Assembly: GCA_000583135.1 (NCBI GenBank) | Contig: JFBG01000002.1 | Location: 1 to 49,975, forward strand | Reading direction: 5' to 3' | Origin: Thioalkalivibrio sp. HK1 | GTDB lineage: Bacteria; Pseudomonadota; Gammaproteobacteria; HK1 | DNA: 49,975 nucleotides | Part shown: positions 9,416 to 17,674 of the stretch, piece by piece | Layout of the letters: each line of letters starts with the position of its first letter | Position numbering within the stretch: the stretch's first letter is position 1 | Translations under genes and position numbers: made by a program | The notes under the pieces: generated by a model | The model's input: the letters and a program-made list of their open reading frames with translations, nothing else | The model's database searches: none | What the model was told of the DNA's origin: nothing

Positions 9416-9686
9416 GAATTTGAACGAAGATGCCATCGGGAAAGCATCTCATCATCGAAAAAAATGCGCGTCAAGGGCCCTTCCATGCCTTGATTCCATC
9501 TTCGAAACCCCTCATCGAGCCAAATTTTCGGCCCTTGGGAATCGATGGGCTTTCGATAGTTTTCGACGATCATCCGTCATCGATGTCTATACGGGATTAG
9601 AATCCCCCTTTATGGATGCCCGTGTGTTTGTAAAAATCATTCCGGGGCGAAACCTCCAAACACCGACTTCGAAGGAAGTTTGAATC

Positions 9687-10361
9687 TTGGATACGGATCT
9701 CTCCCTCATCAAATTGATGCTCGAAGCAAGCATCGTGGTTCAGCTCGTCATGATCGGGCTGTTCGTGACCTCCATCGCCTCTTGGACCGTCATCATCCAC
9801 AAGCGCTTCTCCATCCGCCAGACCATCAAGATCGCCGACCGATTCGACGAGCAATTCTGGTCGGGGGTGGAACTCATCGAGCTTTACAATCGCTTGGATC
9901 GACGCCAGGAATTGCTCAAAGGGATGGAGATGATCTTCTACTCCGGCTTCAAGGAATACGGCCGGAGGAAGAATGTGGAGGGCACCGATCCGCGCGAAAT
10001 GATCGAAGGGGCCGAGCGCTCGATGCGAACCGCCCTCGTCCGCGAGATCGACGATATGGAAAGCCATCTCTCCTTCCTCGCCACCGTCGGATCGACCAGC
10101 CCCTATATCGGCCTCTTCGGCACGGTCTGGGGGATCATGAATTCCTTTCGCGCGCTCGGGACAGTGCAGCAAGCCACCATTTCGATGGTCGCCCCGGGGA
10201 TCGCCGAGGCCTTGATCGCGACCGCCATGGGGCTGTTCGCCGCGATCCCCGCGGTCATCGCCTATAACCGCTTGGTGCACGATGTCGAGAGAATGAACAA
10301 CCGCTACGATAACTTCGTGGAGGAATTCTCGGCCATCTTGCAGCGCCAAGGCCGGAGTTGA
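9687..10361 (+). CDS. tolQ: Tol-Pal proton-channel subunit TolQ
   Basis: A 224-residue inner-membrane protein of the MotA/TolQ/ExbB family. With TolR it uses the proton gradient to energise TolA during outer-membrane constriction at division. Three membrane helices are visible: about 15-37, and two in the conserved block from LSFLATVGSTSPYIGLFGTV through ALIATAMGLFAAIPAVIAYN. The TTG start at 9687 is supported by GGAAG eight bases upstream and by homology from residue 3; no ATG fits as well. It begins the tol cluster, but a 138-base gap separates it from tolR, longer than usual. Confidence 0.96.
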   Translation: MDTDLSLIKLMLEASIVVQLVMIGLFVTSIASWTVIIHKRFSIRQTIKIADRFDEQFWSGVELIELYNRLDRRQELLKGMEMIFYSGFKEYGRRKNVEGTDPREMIEGAERSMRTALVREIDDMESHLSFLATVGSTSPYIGLFGTVWGIMNSFRALGTVQQATISMVAPGIAEALIATAMGLFAAIPAVIAYNRLVHDVERMNNRYDNFVEEFSAILQRQGRS

Positions 10362-10404
10362 TTTCAAAAGCGAAGACCGGCGATCGAGCGTGTTTTTTCG
10401 ATCC

Positions 10405-10422
10405 CATGTCGGCGGATCGATA
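10405..10422. repeat. 18-base repeat, copy 1 (second copy 17577-17594)
   Basis: CATGTCGGCGGATCGATA occurs exactly here, in the tolQ-tolR gap, and again at 17577-17594 in the gap after the PerM-like gene. CTCGCTC follows both copies, directly in one and after six extra bases in the other. An exact 18-base match in 50 kb is unlikely by chance in random DNA, though the biased composition (rich in GATC and CGAT) weakens the argument. No mobile-element features surround it. Confidence 0.35.
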
Positions 10423-10499
10423 ACGAATCTCGCTCATCGATTTGAAATTTCACATCCTCGCCTCGATATCGTCTCCATCATCGAAAGGAATGCCTCTCC

Positions 10500-10937
10500 A
10501 TGCAAAAACGGCCGCGTATCCGACGACGTCCGATGAGCGAGATCAACGTTGTTCCCTATATTGACGTGATGTTGGTGCTGTTGGTGATCTTCATGGTCAC
10601 CGCCCCTCTCCTTTCGCAGGGCGTCAAGGTCGATCTACCCCAAGCGGCGGCCGAACCCTTGGATACCAGACAGCAAGAACCGCTGGTGGTCACCGTCGAT
10701 TCCGCAGGACTTTATTATCTCGATTTCGGCGATGATCGAGGGGATCCCGTCGATCCGGCGACCCTCGCGGCTCGGGTGGCCGCCCTGCTTCGCCATCGTC
10801 CGGAAACATCGGTGGTGGTGCGCGGGGATCAGAATGTCTCTTATGGGACCGTGGTGAGCCTGATGACCATATTGCAGCGCTCCGGGGCGCCGAGCGTGGG
10901 GCTGATGACCGAGTTCTCCGGGAACGACGATCGATGA
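10500..10937 (+). CDS. tolR: Tol-Pal subunit TolR
   Basis: A 145-residue ExbD/TolR family protein with one membrane helix (about 19-38) and a periplasmic domain. The short basic N-terminus leads to SEINVVPYIDVMLVLLVIFM. Asp22 in the helix matches the conserved proton-carrying aspartate (Asp23 of E. coli TolR). The periplasmic part ends in VVVRGDQNVSYGTVVSLMT and GLMTEF, as in the family. The start is supported by AAAGGAA about nine bases upstream. The stop overlaps tolA by ATGA. Confidence 0.96.
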   Translation: MQKRPRIRRRPMSEINVVPYIDVMLVLLVIFMVTAPLLSQGVKVDLPQAAAEPLDTRQQEPLVVTVDSAGLYYLDFGDDRGDPVDPATLAARVAALLRHRPETSVVVRGDQNVSYGTVVSLMTILQRSGAPSVGLMTEFSGNDDR

Positions 10938-12979
10938 AAGGGCCTTTTCGCCTGCTGCCCATTTCCCTTGCGATCTTGCTGCATGCAGTGATCGCCGGGA
11001 TCCTTTTGGTCAGGCTGGAATACCTCCCCGTCTCTTTTTCGAGCCGCACCCTTTCCTCGACGGAGCCGGTCGAGGCGGTGATCATCGACGAGGGTCTGAT
11101 CGCCGAGGAAATCGAGGAGTTGCGTCGCCAAGAGGAGGCCGAGCGAGCCGAGCAGTTGGCCGCGCTTGAGAAAGAGCGAGCCGAGCGGGAAAAGGCCATC
11201 GCCGAGCTGGAAAAGAAAGAGAAGCGGGAAAGGCAGCGATTGGCTGAGCTGGAAAAGAAACGCAAAGAGGAAAAGGAGCTGGCCGAAGCCGAGAAAAAAC
11301 GTCTGGAAGCCGAGAAAAAGAAAGCCGAAGAGGAAAGCAAGAAAGCCGCGGCCGAGAAAAAACGCTTGGAGGCCGAGAAAAAGAAGGCCGAAGAGGAGAG
11401 CAAGAAAGCCGCAGCCGAGAAAGAACGCTTGGAAGCGGAAAAGAAAAAGGCCGAGGAGGAACGAAAACGCGCCGCGCTCGCCCAAGAAAAGGCGGAAGAG
11501 GAGCGAAGGCTGGCGGAGCTTGAAAAACAACGCACCGAAGCGGAAAAACAGCGCTTGGAGAATCAAAGAAAAAACGCCGAGATCGCCGCAAGGAAGGCCG
11601 AGGAGGATCGGCTACGCAAAGAGGCATTGGCCAAACAACAAGCGGAGCAAGAGCGAAGGCAGGCCGAGATCGCAAAACAGCAAAGACAACAGGCCGAGGC
11701 CGAACGGCAAGCCATCGAGGTCGAGAAGCGGCGCGCCGAAGCGGAAAAACAGCGCATCGAAGCCGAGCGCCGACGCATCGAAGCCGAAAGAAAACGGGTC
11801 GAGAGCGAACGTCAACAAGCCGAGGCCGAAAGACTCCGGGTCGAAATGGAAAAACGGCGCGCCGAGGAAGACAAACTGAAAGCCCAAGAAGAACAACGAG
11901 CGGCCGAACTCGCCCGACAACAAGCCGAACGAGAGCGGCAAATCATCGAAGCGGAAAAACAACAAGCCGAAGAGGATAAGCGGCGCGCCGAGGAGGAAAG
12001 ACAGCGGGTGGAGGCCGAGAAGCGGCTCGCCGAAGCCGCCGGAGAAAAAGCCGAAGCCGAGCGCCAAGCGGCGGAACTCGCCCGACAACAAGCCGAGGTC
12101 GATCGACAAAATATCGAGGCCGAGCGGCAGCATGCCGAGGCGGAAAAACAACGCGCCGAGGCCGAACGGCAACAAGCCGAGGCCGAGCGGCAGGCCGCCG
12201 AGTTCGCCCGAGAGCAAGCCGAGGTCGAGCGGCAAAATATCGAGATCGCAAAAGAACGCGCCGAGACGCAAAGGGCGCTCGTCGATGCCGAGCGGCAAAA
12301 AGCCGAAGCCGAACGCCAAGCGGCCGAGGCCGCTCGTCAACAAGCCGAACAAGAGCGACAAAATATCGACGCCGCCCGAGAAAAGGCCGAAGCCGAGCGC
12401 CAAGTGGCCGAGGCCGCTCGGCAGCAAGCCGAGGCCGAGCGGCAAAATATCGAGATCGAAAAAGAACGCGCCGAGGCCGAAAAAGCGCAAATCGATGCCG
12501 AGCGACAAATAGCGGAAGAGGAAAGACAAAAGGCCGAGGCCGCCCGACAACAAGCCGAAGCCGAACGCCAAAAGGCGGAAGCCTTGGCTCGACAACGGGC
12601 CGAAGAGGATCAGCGCCTGACGGAGGAGCAGCGCGCCCTTGCCGATGCCATTCGAAGCGACGAAGAGCGGCTCGAAAGAGAGCGCAACGCCTTGATCGAG
12701 GCGGCGCGCAAACGATATGTCGACGCCATCCGTCGCAAGATCGAGGGCGAGTGGATCAGGCCTCCTGGCACTCCGGACGGACTGTTATGCGTGGTCAAGG
12801 TGGAGCAGTTGCCCGGCGGTGAAATCGTGAGCGTGGAAGTGCTCAATAGCAGCGGCAACCCCCTTTTCGATCGCTCGGTGGAGGCCGCGGTGCGGGCGAC
12901 CGGAATCCTGCCTGCGCCCTCGGATCCCTCGATTTTCGATCGCGAGATCGTGATCACCTTCGCCCCCGAGGGAGGTTAG
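10934..12979 (+). CDS. tolA: Tol-Pal bridging protein TolA with greatly extended coiled coil
   Basis: A 681-residue inner-membrane-anchored protein linking TolQR to Pal and TolB; E. coli TolA is 421. There are three parts: a membrane anchor (about 7-27); a Glu/Lys/Arg/Gln/Ala helix from about 55 to 591; and a C-terminal TonB/TolA-type domain (592-681, IRRKIEGEWIRPPG to VVKVEQLPGGEIVSVEVLNS). The helix begins with three 21-residue units (AEKKRLEAEKKKAEEESKKA and variants; DNA 11288-11476), then strict heptads of type ERQxAEA in blocks of 42, 42, 28 and 49 residues. About 537 helical residues would span roughly 80 nm if straight, so folding into a bundle is likely. Long open frames on the opposite strand come from the repetitive sequence. 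Confidence 0.95.
   Translation: MKGPFRLLPISLAILLHAVIAGILLVRLEYLPVSFSSRTLSSTEPVEAVIIDEGLIAEEIEELRRQEEAERAEQLAALEKERAEREKAIAELEKKEKRERQRLAELEKKRKEEKELAEAEKKRLEAEKKKAEEESKKAAAEKKRLEAEKKKAEEESKKAAAEKERLEAEKKKAEEERKRAALAQEKAEEERRLAELEKQRTEAEKQRLENQRKNAEIAARKAEEDRLRKEALAKQQAEQERRQAEIAKQQRQQAEAERQAIEVEKRRAEAEKQRIEAERRRIEAERKRVESERQQAEAERLRVEMEKRRAEEDKLKAQEEQRAAELARQQAERERQIIEAEKQQAEEDKRRAEEERQRVEAEKRLAEAAGEKAEAERQAAELARQQAEVDRQNIEAERQHAEAEKQRAEAERQQAEAERQAAEFAREQAEVERQNIEIAKERAETQRALVDAERQKAEAERQAAEAARQQAEQERQNIDAAREKAEAERQVAEAARQQAEAERQNIEIEKERAEAEKAQIDAERQIAEEERQKAEAARQQAEAERQKAEALARQRAEEDQRLTEEQRALADAIRSDEERLERERNALIEAARKRYVDAIRRKIEGEWIRPPGTPDGLLCVVKVEQLPGGEIVSVEVLNSSGNPLFDRSVEAAVRATGILPAPSDPSIFDREIVITFAPEGG
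11288..11476 (+). repeat. Three tandem 63-base units inside tolA
   Basis: Units at 11288-11350, 11351-11413 and 11414-11476 encode nearly identical 21-residue segments starting AEKKRLEAEKKKAEEE. The DNA copies differ mostly at third positions, so the duplication is not brand new, but it shows how the coiled coil grew. The unit is exactly three heptads, preserving coiled-coil phase. Confidence 0.8.
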
Positions 12980-12980
12980 G

Positions 12981-14303
12981 ATGCCGATCGCCTCGATTCG
13001 GGTGCTCGCTCTATTGTCGCTGTCGGTGGCGCTTGGCTTCGCAAGCGGCGCCGAAGCGGTCATCACCTTCAAGATCACCCGCAGCAGCGATGCCAGTCAA
13101 CCGATCGCGGTGATTCCTTTCGCTTGGCAGGCCGAGCGAGGGGATTCGCCGAATGCGGATATGGCATCGATCATCTCATCAGATCTCGCAGGAACGGGGC
13201 TTTTCGATCCCCTGCCCTTCGAGGATCTGCCGAGTCGTCCCACCAGGCACGATGAAATCGAATTCGGGGATTGGCGATTGCTCGCCGCCCGCTATCTGGT
13301 CATCGGCAGTATCACCTCGGGGGCCGATGGCCTCTATGTGGTGGAATTTCGCCTTTATGACGTACCGCTCCAAGACCAGCTGACCGCTCTTCGCATCACC
13401 TACCCGGCGAGCGAAACCCGACGGGTGGCACACCAGATCGCGGACGAGATCTACTATGAAATCACCGGGGTGCGAGGCGCTTTCGATACCCGGATCGCCT
13501 ACATCACCGAACAAAAAAGCGATGACGATTCCTCGACCTATATCCTCAATATCGCGGATATCGACGGCCATGCACCGCGCGCGGTTTTGGAGTCCGACTC
13601 GCCGATCATGTCCCCCTCCTGGTCTCCCGACGGAAGCCATCTGGCCTATGTATCCTTCGAATCCAACCGCCCGGCGATCTATGTTCAAGAGGTATCCACC
13701 GGACTACGGGAATCCTATGTTTCCTTTTCCGGCATCAACAGCGCTCCCGCTTTTTCTCCCGACGGGGAATCCTTGGCGATCGTGCTTTCGAAGGACGGCA
13801 ATCCCGAGATCTACGTCATGGATTTAAAATCCAAGGATATAAGGCGCCTGACCCGCAACAGCGCGATCGATACCGAACCCTCGTGGTCTCCGGACGGTCG
13901 CCATCTGGTATTCACCTCGGATCGGGGCGGCAGGCCGCAGATCTACCGTATTTCCTCCCAAGGCGGGCGGGCGGAACGAATCACCTTCCAAGGCAGTTAC
14001 AATGCCCGTGCGGTTTATTCACCCGACGGGAAAAAACTCGCTATCGTCCATCGAGATGGATCATCCCGTTTCCGGATCGCCTTGCTCGATCTTCGAACCC
14101 GATATTTGCAGATCCTGACCGATTCGAGGCTCGATGAATCACCCTCTTTTGCCCCGAACGGCAGCATGATCCTGTATGCTACAACGACCGTCGGGGGACA
14201 ATCCGCTCTCGCGGCGGTCTCCGCTGACGGAAGCGTTCGCCAGCAGCTGGCCGACCAACCCGACCGGGTGCGCGAGCCGGCATGGTCGCCCTATCGTGAC
14301 TGA
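12981..14303 (+). CDS. tolB: Tol-Pal periplasmic protein TolB
   Basis: A 440-residue periplasmic beta-propeller that exchanges between TolA and Pal. A signal peptide occupies about residues 1-26 (cleavage near GAEA). The N-terminal domain (about 30-165) is followed by propeller blades marked by WSPDG-type repeats: SWSPDGSHLAYVS, AFSPDGESLAIVL, SWSPDGRHLVFTSDRGG, VYSPDGKKLAIV and SFAPNGSMILYAT. Length matches E. coli TolB (430). The ATG lies one base after the tolA stop, with GGAGG five bases upstream. The gap to pal (118 bases) contains an inverted repeat. Confidence 0.97.
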   Translation: MPIASIRVLALLSLSVALGFASGAEAVITFKITRSSDASQPIAVIPFAWQAERGDSPNADMASIISSDLAGTGLFDPLPFEDLPSRPTRHDEIEFGDWRLLAARYLVIGSITSGADGLYVVEFRLYDVPLQDQLTALRITYPASETRRVAHQIADEIYYEITGVRGAFDTRIAYITEQKSDDDSSTYILNIADIDGHAPRAVLESDSPIMSPSWSPDGSHLAYVSFESNRPAIYVQEVSTGLRESYVSFSGINSAPAFSPDGESLAIVLSKDGNPEIYVMDLKSKDIRRLTRNSAIDTEPSWSPDGRHLVFTSDRGGRPQIYRISSQGGRAERITFQGSYNARAVYSPDGKKLAIVHRDGSSRFRIALLDLRTRYLQILTDSRLDESPSFAPNGSMILYATTTVGGQSALAAVSADGSVRQQLADQPDRVREPAWSPYRD

Positions 14304-14311
14304 ACAAGCAT

Positions 14312-14347
14312 CGGGATCGCCTTGAAATTCCTCCAAGACCGATCCCG
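14312..14347 (+). promoter_or_regulatory. Inverted repeat between tolB and pal
   Basis: CGGGATCG (14312-14319) pairs exactly with CGATCCCG (14340-14347) across a 20-base loop; AAGC and CTT just outside could extend the stem with a bulge. No T-run follows. In other bacteria pal is often transcribed from its own promoter as well as from the tol promoter, so this could mark an RNA-processing or partial-termination point. That role is inference. Confidence 0.35.
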
Positions 14348-14421
14348 CTTGGTGCATCGGGTCTGAAATTTCATTATTCATGGCCAGACGGCTGAATGCG
14401 CTAACCGAGGAGAATTAAACC

Positions 14422-15231
14422 ATGTCTCTTTCCCTGTTCAGGCTCGCTCCGGCTATCGCCTGCACCCTAATCCTCGCCGCTTGCGGCGGACAACAAGCAA
14501 CCAATCCGGAAAATATGTCATCTTCCGCGCCGAGCATGGTGGGCAATGACGGCTCCTCCGCCACATCGAGCGGTCTCGATAGCGGCAGTGGCAGCGCTGC
14601 CGGGCTTTCAAACTCCCAAGGCGGGGGCTCCTCCGGCGCCGACTCCGGATCGAGTTCGGGCTCGGACAGTTCGGGATCGGGTTCAAGAACGGATGGCGCC
14701 TCCGACTCGCCGAGCATGTCGGGATCGGATTCCGGATCGGGCTCGGGCTCGGGCTCGGGTTCCGACTCCGGATCGAGCGCAAGCTCGGGCAGCGATTCGG
14801 ATTCCCAAAGCAGCATGTCGGGATCGGATTCGGGATCGTCGAGCGGGCAACGAAGGGGGATGGGACATCCCTTGGACGACCCCGATAGCATATTGGCGGA
14901 TCGCATCATCTACTTCGCCTTCGATTCCAGCGATATTCCCGGCCGGGCTCGGGCCATCGTCGAAGCCCATGCGATTTACCTTGCGGAAAATCCCGGGGCC
15001 CAAGTCACCCTCGAAGGTCACGCCGACGAGCGCGGAACCCGCGAATACAATATCGCGCTCGGTGAAAAACGGGCCCGGGCGGTACGCCAGCTGATGGCAT
15101 TCCTCGGTGCGGCGGGACAGCAACTCGATACCGTCAGTTATGGCGAAGAGCGCCCGGCGGTCGAGGGTCAGGATGAGGAATCATGGCAGCTCAACCGCCG
15201 AGTCGAAATCGTCTACACCTCCAGAGAATGA
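14422..15231 (+). CDS. pal: Peptidoglycan-associated lipoprotein Pal with long Ser/Gly/Asp linker
   Basis: A 269-residue outer-membrane lipoprotein that binds peptidoglycan and, during division, TolB/TolA. The signal peptide ends in the lipobox LAAC with lipidated Cys21. A low-complexity linker of about 129 residues (22-150) of Ser, Gly and Asp follows, far longer than that of E. coli Pal (whole protein 173 residues). The OmpA-like domain (151-269) includes IIYFAFDSSDIPGRARAIVE and the peptidoglycan-contacting HADERGTREYNIALGEKRA. GAGGAG nine bases before the ATG supports the start. The linker DNA is internally repetitive. The stop overlaps cpoB by ATGA. Confidence 0.96.
   Translation: MSLSLFRLAPAIACTLILAACGGQQATNPENMSSSAPSMVGNDGSSATSSGLDSGSGSAAGLSNSQGGGSSGADSGSSSGSDSSGSGSRTDGASDSPSMSGSDSGSGSGSGSGSDSGSSASSGSDSDSQSSMSGSDSGSSSGQRRGMGHPLDDPDSILADRIIYFAFDSSDIPGRARAIVEAHAIYLAENPGAQVTLEGHADERGTREYNIALGEKRARAVRQLMAFLGAAGQQLDTVSYGEERPAVEGQDEESWQLNRRVEIVYTSRE
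14713..14831 (+). repeat. Repetitive DNA within the pal linker
   Basis: A 20-base sequence, AGCATGTCGGGATCGGATTC, is exact at 14713-14732 and 14812-14831. Between them runs a series of GGGCTC hexamers encoding Gly-Ser. Such repeats can lengthen or shorten by slippage without changing frame, so linker length may vary between strains. Confidence 0.7.
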
Positions 15232-16142
15232 TGAAATTCATGCGATCGATACGATTGTTGACCTTGGCAGGGATATTCGGCGGAGCGATCGGCATCGCTT
15301 CGCCGATATCCTCTTTTGCCCAAAACGCGATCATCACCCCGACCACCTCGCCGGTCCCCGATACCCGCGATATCGACGAGCGCCTCAAACGTCTCGAGCG
15401 TCTTTTCGAATCCGGTAGCCTGTTGAATCTCTTCGACGAGCTACAAAATCTCAGCGCGGAAGTGCGCGACCTCGAAGGCCGCATCGAGGAACAAGAGCAT
15501 CGAATCGAGCGTTTGCAAGAGACCTTGGACGCCCAGATCCTGCGCTTTTTGGAGATGGAAAAGGAACTAAAAGCACTCGAATCGAAGCAATCGTCCACCG
15601 CCGGGGATTTATCGGCGGATTTATCGGCAACGGATATCGAGACTGCGTTGGATGCGTCGGCCGACGCATCCACCTCCGACACCGGAGCGGGCGATGCTGC
15701 CGACGGTGAATCCGGCAATACGGCATCGGCACCCGCACCGAGCCTTTCGGACAATATCGCCGAACAACAAGCCTATCAAAGCGCCTTCGCCTTGCTCAAA
15801 GCACGGCGCTATGAGGATGCTTCGATCACCTTCCGGCAATTCATCGAAGACTATCCGAACGGCAACTACGAGGGAAGCGCCCGCTATTGGCTGGGGGAAA
15901 CACACTATATCAAGCGGGAATACGAGACCGCTTTGCAAATTTTCAAACAATTAGTCGATCGCTATCCGGGTAACTTGAACGCCTTGAGAGCCATGCTGAA
16001 GATCGGCTATATCCAAGATACCCTCGAGAACCCCGAAGAGGCGATACAAACGCTAGAAAGCCTGATCGATCGCTACCCCGATTCAAGCCAAGCCGACCTT
16101 GCAAAAAAGCGATTGCAGCGCATCCAACAACAGCGTCAATGA
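15228..16142 (+). CDS. cpoB: Cell division coordinator CpoB (YbgF)
   Basis: A 304-residue periplasmic protein that in E. coli links peptidoglycan synthesis with Tol-Pal during constriction. A signal peptide (cleavage near ISSFA at about residue 31) precedes a coiled-coil segment (about 47-115, DERLKRLERLFESGSLLNLF), which mediates trimerisation in homologues. A low-complexity Asp/Ser/Ala linker follows (about 120-180), then TPR-like repeats (about 184-300: AYQSAFALLKARRYEDA, ALQIFKQLVDRYPGN, AIQTLESLIDRYPDSSQ). The first ATG overlaps the pal stop (ATGA); a second ATG follows at once. It closes the tol cluster. No tRNA or queuosine genes follow, unlike in some relatives. Confidence 0.94.
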   Translation: MMKFMRSIRLLTLAGIFGGAIGIASPISSFAQNAIITPTTSPVPDTRDIDERLKRLERLFESGSLLNLFDELQNLSAEVRDLEGRIEEQEHRIERLQETLDAQILRFLEMEKELKALESKQSSTAGDLSADLSATDIETALDASADASTSDTGAGDAADGESGNTASAPAPSLSDNIAEQQAYQSAFALLKARRYEDASITFRQFIEDYPNGNYEGSARYWLGETHYIKREYETALQIFKQLVDRYPGNLNALRAMLKIGYIQDTLENPEEAIQTLESLIDRYPDSSQADLAKKRLQRIQQQRQ

Positions 16143-16347
16143 CGCTCCTCGTCTTTTCGATCGCATCGGCTTTGGAACGATGCCATCGACTACGGGTCGA
16201 CAACGGGCTATCCACTTGGCCATCCGGCATCGACCGATATCCCCTATCTCGCCCTTGGCATCGGTGAATCGCTCATCCAAGAACCGGCAGGAGAGTGGCC
16301 GGCTCCAAAAAGGCGGTCGAGAAAAAATCGACATCTAGGGCGACTCC

Positions 16348-17421
16348 ATGACCGAAACGATCAAAGCGTGGATCGATCGCTATTTCTCCGACCCGCAAGT
16401 CATCAGCCTTGCGGCGGTGCTCGTCGGTGGCTTTGCGATCATCTATTTCGCCGGGGGAATGCTCGCCCCGGTTTTTGCCAGTATCGTCATCGCCTATTTA
16501 TTGGAAAGTCTGGTCGGTCTGCTCGAACGAAGCCGCCTGCCGCGCTTGGTCGCGGTGTTGGTGGTTTTCATCGCCTTCATGACCCTTTTGCTCTTCGTCA
16601 TCTTCTGGCTGATCCCCTTGCTCTCATCCCAAGCAAGCGAACTGCTGCAGCAGCTCCCCGCCATCTTGGGGGGTGGACAGGAGTTGCTCTTGGCCCTTCC
16701 CGAAAAATATCCGGATCTGATATCCAAAGCGCAGGTCACCGACCTCATCGCTCAGATCCGTACCGAAGCCTTACGATTCGGGCAGCAAGCGCTGGAGGTG
16801 ACCTTTTCCTCGGCATTGGGGATCCTCGCCCTGCTCGTCTACCTGATTCTGATGCCTTTGATGGTCTTCTTTTTCCTCAAAGACAAGATCGCGATCATCG
16901 AATGGGTGAAGAACTTCCTACCCTCGGATCGGAGTCTGACGGGAAAGGTATGGGCGGATGTTGATATCCAACTCGGCAACTATGTTCGAGGCAAGGTGAT
17001 CGAAATATTGATCGTATGGATCACCTGCTATACGACCTTCGCATTGATGGGGATGCAGTTTTCGATGCTGCTCGGAGCATTGGTCGGATTATCGGTGGTG
17101 ATCCCCTATGTCGGGGCGGTAACCGTGACCTTTCCGGTGGCCATCATCGGCTATTTTCAGTGGGGATTCTCCGACGACTTCGCATGGCTGATGATCGCCT
17201 ATACCATCATCCAAATCCTCGACGGGAATGTCTTGGTGCCCTTGCTCTTCTCGGAAGTGGTCAATCTGCATCCGGTGGCCATCGTGGTCGCGGTATTGGT
17301 CTTCGGAGGGTTGTGGGGGTTTTGGGGGATATTCTTCGCAATCCCCTTGGCCACGGCGGTGCAGGCGATCTTAAAATCTTGGCCCCCGGCGAGGATGCCC
17401 GGCGACGAAAATCCCGCCTGA
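16348..17421 (+). CDS. AI-2E family (PerM-like) membrane protein
   Basis: A 357-residue inner-membrane protein with about eight hydrophobic segments. The family pattern is clear: an N-terminal pair (ISLAAVLVGGFAIIYFAGG and APVFASIVIAYLLESLVGLL), an amphipathic middle, the segment LMPLMVFFFLKDK, and a C-terminal block with LGALVGLSVVIPYVGAV, IIQILDGNVLVPLLFSEVV and GGLWGFWGIFFAIPLAT. Members have been proposed as transporters or exporters, including of AI-2 and sodium; the substrate here is unknown. AGGG about eight bases upstream supports the ATG. It lies 205 bases after cpoB and is convergent with ptsN, so it is probably its own unit. Confidence 0.9.
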   Translation: MTETIKAWIDRYFSDPQVISLAAVLVGGFAIIYFAGGMLAPVFASIVIAYLLESLVGLLERSRLPRLVAVLVVFIAFMTLLLFVIFWLIPLLSSQASELLQQLPAILGGGQELLLALPEKYPDLISKAQVTDLIAQIRTEALRFGQQALEVTFSSALGILALLVYLILMPLMVFFFLKDKIAIIEWVKNFLPSDRSLTGKVWADVDIQLGNYVRGKVIEILIVWITCYTTFALMGMQFSMLLGALVGLSVVIPYVGAVTVTFPVAIIGYFQWGFSDDFAWLMIAYTIIQILDGNVLVPLLFSEVVNLHPVAIVVAVLVFGGLWGFWGIFFAIPLATAVQAILKSWPPARMPGDENPA

Positions 17422-17576
17422 TCGAAAAAACACGAGCCCGATATGGAACCAAGCATATTAAAGAGCCTTGCGCCGCCGAAGCAAAAAACCGCCGCTTCGT
17501 CGAGCCGAATCGATCGCAAAGCGAAGGATCGCCTCCCCCATTCGTTGATATGAAGATCCGGCATCGATCCTTGTGG

Positions 17577-17594
17577 CATGTCGGCGGATCGATA
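17577..17594. repeat. 18-base repeat, copy 2
   Basis: This is the second exact copy of the element at 10405-10422, in the 253-base convergent gap between the PerM-like gene and ptsN. Just after it lies a perfect 10-base tandem duplication (CTTTCTTGGC at 17601-17620). I find no gene or clear terminator in this gap. Confidence 0.35.
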
Positions 17595-17674
17595 CTCGCT
17601 CTTTCTTGGCCTTTCTTGGCCTACTCCTTCTCGGCTTTTCCCCCGCCTTGCGCCTTGGCTTCGATAATCGCGTT

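Noticed and set aside
11082..12595. Long open frames on the minus strand opposite tolA (for example 11612-12595 and 11082-11675)
   Set aside because: The repetitive Glu/Lys/Arg/Gln codons of tolA read on the opposite strand as Phe/Leu/Ser/Arg-rich sequence without stops. They have no family resemblance, and tolA itself is certain.
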